Program-made: the position numbers and the translations under genes
Shown here: piece by piece, positions 8,712 to 16,121 of the stretch
Layout: each line of letters starts with the position of its first letter
Position numbering within the stretch: position 1 is the stretch's first letter
Origin: Chitinophagaceae bacterium
Lineage (GTDB): Bacteria > Bacteroidota > Bacteroidia > Chitinophagales > UBA10324
NCBI GenBank assembly: GCA_016704325.1
Contig: JADJAG010000008.1
Span: forward strand, 992,001-1,056,000
Reading direction: 5' to 3'
DNA: 64,000 bases
Notes under the pieces: generated by a model
What the model was told of the DNA's origin: nothing
What the model saw: only the letters and a program-made list of their open reading frames with translations
The model's database searches: none

Positions 8712-9477
8712 TGCGCTCTGATTTTATTGATTGGTGAATGCCTAACAAACCCGGTGAACTTTTCAGATACGCCAAAGTATATGCTTTCGCAAGCCGGCAA
8801 CTTTGGTACAAATCGTTATCCAATGCCAGGTTCGCAGTGATAGCCGACGACAGCACACAACCTGATCCATGTTTGGCATAACCATTCAGTAACGATGCAC
8901 GCAGCTCATGTCTTTCTCCATACGCTAACAATAAATCACCAATGCTGCCATCCTGAAGCTTGCAGCTCTTGAGCAAAACATTTGTAAGCAATTGAAGTTG
9001 CATTGCAGCAGTCACCGCATCCGTTTCATTCATTAATTCTTTTGCTTCATCCGCATTCGGCGTAATCAAATAAACATGCCGGCAACATTCGTGGAATGCC
9101 GTTTTGTCAATCGCTGCATGAAATGCAAATCCTGTTGTTGATTTTATTACCGGATCCCAAATGACCTTAACATGCGGGAAAGATCTTTCCAGATACATCA
9201 GCAACTCATGCAGTACTTCAAAACTTTCCACAATACCTACCTTTAAAAATCTAACAGGATATTGTTGTAACAGCAAGGCTAGTTGTTCCTTAATGATTGT
9301 TGTTGCCACCCAGTGAACACGCTCAAATAATTCCGCTGTCTGCACCGTGATCGCACTGCAAACGCCAAGTCCCTGCACACCAACCTGCTCAAAAGTTTTG
9401 GCATCGCTCAATAATCCGGCTCCACCTGAAGGATCGAAGCCGGCCACGCTGATTACAAATGGTCGCTCGCTGAACAT
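8701..9477 (-). CDS. thiD: Hydroxymethylpyrimidine/phosphomethylpyrimidine kinase ThiD
   Basis: ThiD phosphorylates HMP and then HMP-phosphate to HMP-pyrophosphate. The product (258 residues) has the ribokinase-fold N-terminal motif FDPSGGAGLLSDAKTF (14-29), the WDPVIKSTTG segment in the middle and the C-terminal anion-hole motif HGSGCVLSSAI, with the glycine and cysteine typical of ThiD. It overlaps the ThiE-like gene by 25 bp and thiE by 11 bp, so translation is probably coupled. It is not fused to ThiE, as ThiD is in some organisms. Confidence 0.94.
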   Translation of the reverse strand: MFSERPFVISVAGFDPSGGAGLLSDAKTFEQVGVQGLGVCSAITVQTAELFERVHWVATTIIKEQLALLLQQYPVRFLKVGIVESFEVLHELLMYLERSFPHVKVIWDPVIKSTTGFAFHAAIDKTAFHECCRHVYLITPNADEAKELMNETDAVTAAMQLQLLTNVLLKSCKLQDGSIGDLLLAYGERHELRASLLNGYAKHGSGCVLSSAITANLALDNDLYQSCRLAKAYTLAYLKSSPGLLGIHQSIKSERIDA

Positions 9478-10082
9478 AACTGTTGTATGCGCTTAAATTT
9501 ATTTACAGGATCGGCAGCATTCCAGATACCACCCAATAATGCCACACCACTAAAACCAAGTTGATATGCCTTTTCAATTTTGTCTTCATCAATACCTCCC
9601 AGGGCAATTACTTTAACGGAAGAAGCATGCACCACCTTTTGCAAAGAATCTTCATTGAATGTGGAACGATATCCAATTTTTGAAATACTGTCAAATACAG
9701 GACTCAGAAAAACATATTCATATAAATAATTATCCGCTTTTAAAGAACTGATGGTATGATAACCCGTGGTGATTGAAATATTGGGCAGCCGCATTTTCAG
9801 ATACTTAGTCATCAATAGCGTTTTTACACGATGGTTCACCCTGTTATTCTCACTCAGGTGGATACCTGCCAGGTTATATTCAAGCATTAAAAAGTGATGA
9901 GAATGTAAGAGAATTCTGTTGTGATAAACGGCTTCTATGTTCTCGAGGTAGTTACGCATTTCCTTAGTGCCATAGTCAGGTTTACGCAAATGGAACCGCT
10001 GCAAGCCTGCTTTAAAAAGGCTGTTCACAATAGTTGCTTCATTCCTGATATCTTTGGGGCTGGCGATTACAATAACTTTCAT
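9453..10082 (-). CDS. ThiE/TenI-like TIM-barrel protein
   Basis: A second ThiE-fold protein of about 209 residues. It keeps FHLRKPDY near the N-terminus, GIHLSENNR in place of the ThiE DGVHLGR motif, LSPVFDS and the phosphate-binding IALGGID. Several ThiE catalytic motifs are weakened: the NDH-type motif reads HSHHF. This resembles TenI, a thiazole tautomerase that aromatises the ThiG product, rather than a second synthase. Bacteroidota thi operons often carry two such paralogues. ATG at 10082 (MKVIVIASPKD) is chosen; TTG at 10094 would add four residues. It sits between thiC (50-bp gap) and thiD (25-bp overlap). Confidence 0.82.
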   Translation of the reverse strand: MKVIVIASPKDIRNEATIVNSLFKAGLQRFHLRKPDYGTKEMRNYLENIEAVYHNRILLHSHHFLMLEYNLAGIHLSENNRVNHRVKTLLMTKYLKMRLPNISITTGYHTISSLKADNYLYEYVFLSPVFDSISKIGYRSTFNEDSLQKVVHASSVKVIALGGIDEDKIEKAYQLGFSGVALLGGIWNAADPVNKFKRIQQLCSASDHL

Positions 10083-10132
10083 CACAATGATCAATTATTT
10101 AACATGTTGGCAATAGTGCTCTTTCAATTGCA

Positions 10133-12013
10133 CTATTGCTTCACATAAATCTCTCCTCCTGCAGCAGCAAACTCCCTGGCTTTTTCTTCAAGTCCGCTTT
10201 CAATAAGCTGTGTTTCATTCACTTTTAATTTTTCCGCGTAATCACGCACTTCCTGGGTGATCTTCATAGAACAGAATTTAGGTCCGCACATAGAACAGAA
10301 GTGAGCAACTTTAGCATTATCTGCAGGCAATGTCTCATCATGAAATGATTGTGCTGTATCAGGATCCAGTGAAAGATTGAATTGATCCTGCCAGCGAAAA
10401 TCAAAACGTGCTTTGCTCAAGGCATTATCGCGCAACTGCGCACCGGGATGTCCTTTTGCCAGGTCTGCGGCATGGGCAGCTATCTTATAAGTGATCACGC
10501 CGTCCTTTACATCCTTTTTATTGGGAAGCCCAAGGTGTTCCTTTGGTGTCACATAACAAAGCATCGAACAACCAAACCATCCTATCATGGCGGCACCGAT
10601 TGCAGATGTGATATGATCGTATCCCGGAGCAATGTCTGTAGTAAGCGGCCCTAAAGTATAAAACGGTGCTTCATGGCATTGTTCCAGTTCCTTTTCCATA
10701 TTCACTTTAATCAGTTGCATGGGAACATGTCCCGGCCCTTCAATCATGGTTTGCACATCGTGCTTCCAGGCGATGCGGGTCAACTCGCCCAGTGTTTCCA
10801 GTTCGGCAAACTGAGCCTGGTCATTCGCATCAGCGATGCTTCCGGGCCGCAGGCCGTCGCCCAATGAAAATGAGACATCATATGATTTCATGATGTCGCA
10901 GATGTCTTCAAAGTGCGTATATAAGAAACTCTCCTTATGATGTGATAAGCACCATTTTGCCATGATGCTGCCACCACGCGAAACAATACCGGTAACCCTG
11001 TTTGCGGTGAGCGGTATATACCTCAGGAGCACGCCGGCATGTACCGTAAAGTAATCAACACCTTGTTCAGCTTGTTCAATCAGTGTGTCGCGGTAAATCT
11101 CCCACGTAAGATCCTCTGCCACTCCACCCACTTTTTCCAATGCCTGGTAAATAGGAACAGTACCAATGGGAACAGGCGAATTGCGGATGATCCATTCCCG
11201 TGTTTCATGAATATTTTTTCCGGTAGAAAGATCCATAATGGTATCAGCACCCCAGCGACACGCCCAGACGGCCTTCTCTACTTCTTCTTCAATAGAAGAG
11301 GTGACGGCGGAGTTACCAATGTTTGCATTTATCTTCACCAGGAAATTACGGCCAATGATCATCGGTTCCGATTCCGGATGATTGATATTGGCAGGAATAA
11401 TTGCCCTTCCACGTGCTACTTCATCACGCACAAATTCAGGTGTTATGAAATCAGAAGGAAGCTGGGCACCGAAACTTTCACCACGATGCTGTTGACGCAG
11501 GTAAGGATACTGCTCGCTCATTTCTTCAATCCGTTGATTTTCGCGAATGGCCACATATTCCATTTCAGGGGTAATGACACCCTTTCTGGCATATGCCATT
11601 TGCGAAACATTACAACCGGGTCTGGCCAGCAACGGTTTGGGAATGTGTTTGAAATGTATGTCGCTTAGGTTCGAGTCATTCAACCGCTCATTGGCATAGG
11701 CTGAAGAAAAATTATTCAGTTGAAGGGTATCTCCCCTGGCTTCGATCCATTCGCGCCTAAGCGGATGCAACCCTTTATGCACATCAACAACAGCATGGGC
11801 ATCTGTATAAGGTCCGCTTGAATCATAGACTACAATTTTTACCTTTTCCTTTTTAACTGTACCATTCTTGATTTCCGTCACGTCTTCCGTTTCAATTTCG
11901 CGCATGGCCACCGCTACATTATGCAGCTTTCCTTTTACATATATTTTCTTAGAAGCGGGAAAGGGCGTCCTGGTGATACTATCTGTACCCGGTAATTTTG
12001 ACTGATCTTTCAT
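10133..12013 (-). CDS. thiC: Phosphomethylpyrimidine synthase ThiC
   Basis: ThiC is a radical SAM enzyme that rearranges aminoimidazole ribotide into HMP-phosphate, the pyrimidine half of thiamin. The product (626 residues) is the long form with the N-terminal ThiC-associated domain. It has the conserved core RGGSIMAKW, EGPGHVPM, GPLTTDIAPGYDHI and the C-terminal non-canonical cluster motif CSMCGPKFCSM, which supplies the three cysteines. It is the second gene of the operon after thiS (69-bp gap) and is under the TPP riboswitch upstream of thiS. Confidence 0.97.
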   Translation of the reverse strand: MKDQSKLPGTDSITRTPFPASKKIYVKGKLHNVAVAMREIETEDVTEIKNGTVKKEKVKIVVYDSSGPYTDAHAVVDVHKGLHPLRREWIEARGDTLQLNNFSSAYANERLNDSNLSDIHFKHIPKPLLARPGCNVSQMAYARKGVITPEMEYVAIRENQRIEEMSEQYPYLRQQHRGESFGAQLPSDFITPEFVRDEVARGRAIIPANINHPESEPMIIGRNFLVKINANIGNSAVTSSIEEEVEKAVWACRWGADTIMDLSTGKNIHETREWIIRNSPVPIGTVPIYQALEKVGGVAEDLTWEIYRDTLIEQAEQGVDYFTVHAGVLLRYIPLTANRVTGIVSRGGSIMAKWCLSHHKESFLYTHFEDICDIMKSYDVSFSLGDGLRPGSIADANDQAQFAELETLGELTRIAWKHDVQTMIEGPGHVPMQLIKVNMEKELEQCHEAPFYTLGPLTTDIAPGYDHITSAIGAAMIGWFGCSMLCYVTPKEHLGLPNKKDVKDGVITYKIAAHAADLAKGHPGAQLRDNALSKARFDFRWQDQFNLSLDPDTAQSFHDETLPADNAKVAHFCSMCGPKFCSMKITQEVRDYAEKLKVNETQLIESGLEEKAREFAAAGGEIYVKQ

Positions 12014-12082
12014 AGTAAACTATTTCTGTTAGTGTGTTAAAAATTTTGAATTTGCGCTGCAAGCAATCTAATTTAACCTGTA

Positions 12083-12286
12083 TCAACCGCCTTGTGCTGC
12101 TTCAATAATTATTACCTCGTCATGCTCATGCAGTTTAAACAGCGGCCATTCTTTACGCGGAACAACAATTGCATTAACCGCTACTGCAATACCTGTTTTT
12201 CCTGTTAATGACAGTTTTTCAAGTATAGCAACCAACAAATGCTGATCCGTTAACTCCATCCAATCACTGTTTACTTTAACTTTCAT
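12083..12286 (-). CDS. thiS: Sulfur carrier protein ThiS
   Basis: A 67-residue ubiquitin-fold protein ending in the essential Gly-Gly tail (EAAQGG). The C-terminal carboxylate is normally adenylated by ThiF and converted to a thiocarboxylate that donates sulfur to ThiG. It is the first gene of the minus-strand thiamin operon, about 110 bp after the riboswitch. No thiF is present in the cluster, so activation must rely on an enzyme encoded elsewhere, such as a MoeB-type protein. Confidence 0.93.
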   Translation of the reverse strand: MKVKVNSDWMELTDQHLLVAILEKLSLTGKTGIAVAVNAIVVPRKEWPLFKLHEHDEVIIIEAAQGG

Positions 12287-12395
12287 GAATTACTTATTGA
12301 AGCTACTTCCAGGTATAATATATTTTGCTGACTTCTATGGTCAACCAAAATCATTGCGAAAAAAAGTTCAGAAAACTCCGGGGTGGGTTCGATTC

Positions 12396-12479
12396 AACTT
12401 TTCCCTTCGCAGGAATTACCCTGATCAGGTGTTAAGGGTTTGGTCTCAGTCCCGGGTCATCAGGAACACCCCTAAAGTT
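12396..12479 (-). promoter_or_regulatory. TPP riboswitch (THI element)
   Basis: Read on the minus strand, this stretch has the TPP aptamer landmarks in order: GGGGTGTTC, CTGAGA, ACCCTT, ACCTGATCAGGGTAAT and CCTGCGAAGGG. The outer stem P1 is formed by AACTTT (12474-12479) and AAAGTT (12397-12402). It lies about 110 bp before thiS, in the position needed to switch off the whole thi operon when thiamin pyrophosphate is abundant. TAATTTCG at 12489-12496 (minus strand) is a possible -7 promoter element just upstream. No strong terminator hairpin is visible before thiS, so control could act on translation. Confidence 0.96.
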
Positions 12480-12534
12480 TTCTTGAAACGAAATTAAGAA
12501 TTAATTATGGAAGTAACACACCTGGATTAGCAGG

Positions 12535-12718
12535 GGGTGTACGACAATTCGTTCAACTTGTCAAGAAATGGTTGGGGGGCTAAATTGTTAAATGGTTAAA
12601 TTGCTGCGGCGAAGCCGGTCACTTGCTATTCTGTAATCACTACTCTACTTTACTCAATTCTCAATTTCAATACTCAATTTCAATACCCCAATAATCTATA
12701 TCCAATTTGTCGTGCACC
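12535..12718 (-). repeat. MITE-like interspersed repeat, copy 3
   Basis: This 184-bp element begins GGGTGTACGACAATTCG and ends CCAATTTGTCGTGCACC. It contains the octamer array, the GCGGCGAAGCCG hairpin and the shared core. Flanks (TTAGCAGG on the left, TTAAGCCAGG on the right) are only loosely alike, so any duplication has decayed. It sits just upstream of the promoter and riboswitch of the thiamin operon. The gap from 12480 to 12797 holds nothing else recognisable. Confidence 0.87.
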
Positions 12719-12797
12719 TTAAGCCAGGGTTTCTGATTTACCCATTCGAATATTGTTATTGTGCAGCCAACTGATATTTATCCGCCGTAAAATCATG

Positions 12798-15779
12798 CTA
12801 TTCAGCTGCTTTTTCCTGATTTCCAGGCAAGGTAACAACTATCGTAAAATAGAATCGGCTTCCCTTACCGGGCTCACTATCAACATGAATCTCACCGCCC
12901 ATCATATTGATCAGCTTGCGGGCAATAGAAAGTCCTAATCCGGTGCCTCCGAATTTACGCGTATGCAACGTATCGATTTGTTTGAAGGGTTCGAAAATAA
13001 TCAGTTGTTGCGCTTTTTCAATACCGATACCGTGATCAATTACTTCAGTATAGACTACGAGTTTGTCGAGTTTTCGCTCCATCAACTTACTGTTCACCAT
13101 AATGATTCCGTCCTTTGAAAACTTCACGGCATTACCAATCAGGTTCACCATAATCTGGCGAAATCGCATTTCATCACCAATAACAACTGCAGGTATTGCT
13201 TTGTCTATTTTTAATACCATTTTCAACTTCTGTTCTTCTGCTTTCACCTTGAAAGAACGCACGATCTCTTTCACCAAACCGGGTAAATTAAATGGAGAAT
13301 TTACAAGCTCCAGCTTACCTGATTCAATTTTTGAAATATCTAATAAATCATTAATCAATGTAAGCAATGAATCGGCAGAATAACGAACAATATCCAGATA
13401 TTCATGCTGTCTTGGTGTGAGTTTAGACTGCAGCAGCAGATCTGTAAAACCGATAATGCCATTCATAGGAGTTCTGATTTCATGGCTCATGTTGGCCAGG
13501 AACTGACTCTTAGTGCGGTTTGCTGCTTCGGCTGCTTCCTTAGCCTGCTCCAGCGAACGTTCAAATTTTTTCTGCTGCGTGATGTTTCTGCCCAAAACAG
13601 AAACACCAATAATGCTTCCATCCTCTACATGTATTGGGTTTAAGGAAAATTCAATAAAGAATGGCCTGTTCCCCGCCTGAAACTGATCTACGATGCTGTA
13701 AGACTCTCCCTTTAAAGAACGTTGATATCTTTTCAGCCATACTTTGGCCACATCCTTGGGAAAGCCATCAGTAATTAATGCCCCATGCTTCATCGTTACG
13801 TTATAATATTCCTTAAATCCATTGGCAATCGTTTTGTTAAAACTTAATATTCTGTTGTTGGTATCAATAGACCATATTGATTCCTCCCTGTTTTCAATGA
13901 GTGCGGTCAGCTGTGCCTGGCTCTTACGGATAACATCTTCCATTTGCTGTCGCTCGGTGATATCTACAGCCGTACCTACAATACTAACAGGCATTTTGTG
14001 TTCATTACGAACAAGCTTTCCCTTGGCTTCGATAACTACATAATGTCCTTCATTATGCTTCGCACGGTATATATATTGAAACATAGGTGTTTCGCCATAC
14101 AAATGTCTCCGCAGCTTAAAGAGCAAGACAGGAAGGTCATCGGGATGAATTGTTTTCTGCCAGTCATCAATATATTGCGGTGTGGCATCAATACTATAAT
14201 CAAACAGCTTCCGCCACGATTCATTAAATGTAACCTTGTTGGTGATAAGGTTCCAGTCCCAGATGCCTACCTGTGTTCCCTCAATGGCGGCATTCAGACG
14301 CACCTCGCTGCTTTTTAGCGCGCGCTCTACTGTTTTTCTTGCAGTGATATCAATGATGCCGACTACCCTCACATCTTTGCCCTGATAGATATGTGATCGG
14401 GAGTACACTTCCATATCGAACTTGATACCGTCCTTTTTTACCCCGGTAAGCTCCATCAGAAAACTCTCCTTCAGGATCAGTTTATCCTTATACTCCTTTT
14501 GCAAGGTAGTATCATACAGTTTCACCATATCAAACCCTTTCAGCTCTTCTCCTGCATAACCAAACATCTTCTGAGCAGAATTATTAAAATCGATAATGCT
14601 GCCATTCTTATGGATGATAATCGCTTCGCGGCTTTCTTCCATAAAATATTTCAGCCGTTCACGACTCAGCAATAATGTTTGTTCTGCCAGTTGCCGTTCT
14701 GTTATATCCTCCGCAATGGTGGAATAAAAGTCCACTTCATTATTTTCATCAACATGCACAATGATGATTTGTGAAACGGGCACTTCATGGCCGTCTTTTG
14801 CCTTAAACGTGCTGCGGCCTTTCCATGAACCTTCCTTCACTGCAGCAGGCAATGCCACTTTTAGAATCAGTTCTTCTGTTGATTTACTGATCAGGTTTTT
14901 AAGGCTCAGCCGCGAAAGATCTTCATGCTGACCATAGCCAAGTAATTGCCTGCCCGCCTGATTCATATATCGCAACCCTTTCCGGTCTATCATAGCTACG
15001 ATGAACGGACTTGCTTCAATTATGGAAACCAGCCGCTCCTCTTCTATGCGCTGCCCTCGTAATTCAGTAACATCCTTTAATAAAACTACCCTGACATCCT
15101 TCCCCTGGTAGTGAATAGTTTTACCGGAGAATTCAATAAAATGAACCTGGCGCTTCTTATTATACACCTCCCTAATCACAGTGCCCTGTGTATTATTAAG
15201 TATGGTATCTGCCATTTGCGCATGTTCCTTCTTCGGCGCAAAATCAAATATTGATTTTCCAATCACCTCTTCCTTAGTGTATCCGAACATGTTCAATGCA
15301 GCATTGTTCACGTCAGTAATGAAACCCTTTTCATGTATCAGCATGCCTTCTGAAGATGCCTCCAAAAGGAACAACAGCCGCTCATCATTCCGTGTTAAAT
15401 CTGTCAACTGCTGTTTGCCTGACGTAATATCATTGAGTGATAAAATGTATCCTGTCAGTTTCTTATTGCTGGTTAAGTACCTCGATACAATCCTGACCCA
15501 ATATCCTGAGCCATCCCCTTTCCTCAGCAACAACTCTGACTCTGCCATCTGCTGATGCTTACTGCTTTCAAGGAACCGGGCATAATCATGCTTCCATTCA
15601 TCTGCAACCACCCAGCCTATTCCATCCTGCTGCAACCACTCCTCCCTCGAATAACCGGTTAGCTGGCACATTTTCCTGTTAACCTGAACTACCACACCAC
15701 CGGCATCCGTAATCGCCAGGGCTTCTTCAAGGCATTCAAAAATAGTTGAATAGTCAATATCGGTTAACAGCAGGTTCAT
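12798..15779 (-). CDS. Multi-PAS sensor histidine kinase
   Basis: The product (993 residues from ATG 15779) has about six successive PAS domains, several with PAC tails such as DITERQ and DITARK. These are followed by a HisKA domain with the phospho-acceptor motif SHEIRTPMNG (His near residue 766) and an HATPase domain with N-box NLIGNAVKFS, G1 HGIGIEK and G2 GGTGLGLSIA. There is no membrane helix, signal peptide or receiver domain, so it is a cytosolic or peripheral kinase that senses internal or diffusible ligands and needs a separate response regulator; none is next to it. GTG at 15866 is an in-frame alternative start that adds 29 residues outside the first PAS domain. The input signal is unknown. 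Confidence 0.9.
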   Translation of the reverse strand: MNLLLTDIDYSTIFECLEEALAITDAGGVVVQVNRKMCQLTGYSREEWLQQDGIGWVVADEWKHDYARFLESSKHQQMAESELLLRKGDGSGYWVRIVSRYLTSNKKLTGYILSLNDITSGKQQLTDLTRNDERLLFLLEASSEGMLIHEKGFITDVNNAALNMFGYTKEEVIGKSIFDFAPKKEHAQMADTILNNTQGTVIREVYNKKRQVHFIEFSGKTIHYQGKDVRVVLLKDVTELRGQRIEEERLVSIIEASPFIVAMIDRKGLRYMNQAGRQLLGYGQHEDLSRLSLKNLISKSTEELILKVALPAAVKEGSWKGRSTFKAKDGHEVPVSQIIIVHVDENNEVDFYSTIAEDITERQLAEQTLLLSRERLKYFMEESREAIIIHKNGSIIDFNNSAQKMFGYAGEELKGFDMVKLYDTTLQKEYKDKLILKESFLMELTGVKKDGIKFDMEVYSRSHIYQGKDVRVVGIIDITARKTVERALKSSEVRLNAAIEGTQVGIWDWNLITNKVTFNESWRKLFDYSIDATPQYIDDWQKTIHPDDLPVLLFKLRRHLYGETPMFQYIYRAKHNEGHYVVIEAKGKLVRNEHKMPVSIVGTAVDITERQQMEDVIRKSQAQLTALIENREESIWSIDTNNRILSFNKTIANGFKEYYNVTMKHGALITDGFPKDVAKVWLKRYQRSLKGESYSIVDQFQAGNRPFFIEFSLNPIHVEDGSIIGVSVLGRNITQQKKFERSLEQAKEAAEAANRTKSQFLANMSHEIRTPMNGIIGFTDLLLQSKLTPRQHEYLDIVRYSADSLLTLINDLLDISKIESGKLELVNSPFNLPGLVKEIVRSFKVKAEEQKLKMVLKIDKAIPAVVIGDEMRFRQIMVNLIGNAVKFSKDGIIMVNSKLMERKLDKLVVYTEVIDHGIGIEKAQQLIIFEPFKQIDTLHTRKFGGTGLGLSIARKLINMMGGEIHVDSEPGKGSRFYFTIVVTLPGNQEKAAE

Positions 15780-16121
15780 GGAAATCAGGCAGCGGATGTG
15801 AGGTGAAGGTCTGATAATATCAGTTACGAATTTAGCAAGATTTTCGGCTAAGGTAGTCTTCAGCACTCCTTATCTGCAAAAGCCCGAATTGCGATTGAAT
15901 GCCAACGCTGCGGAATCAACAAATAATAGTGCTCCTTTACAAAAACAATCCTACCAAATGTATAGCAGCCTGCATAAGCGCACTCAATTTGTTTGGCGAA
16001 ATATTTGGAATCGTATGTTTCTTTTCTATTTTTACCCATAGCTGATTCAAGTCTCACTTCCATCTACCATCTGTGCCTAATGGATTCCTGAATGATTTTA
16101 TCACTTAAAAATTAATCTTAC

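Noticed and set aside
15860..16063. 67-codon minus-strand frame upstream of the PAS kinase
   Set aside because: Its composition is not protein-like for this genome, it has no motif or signal peptide, and it fills the promoter region of two divergent genes.
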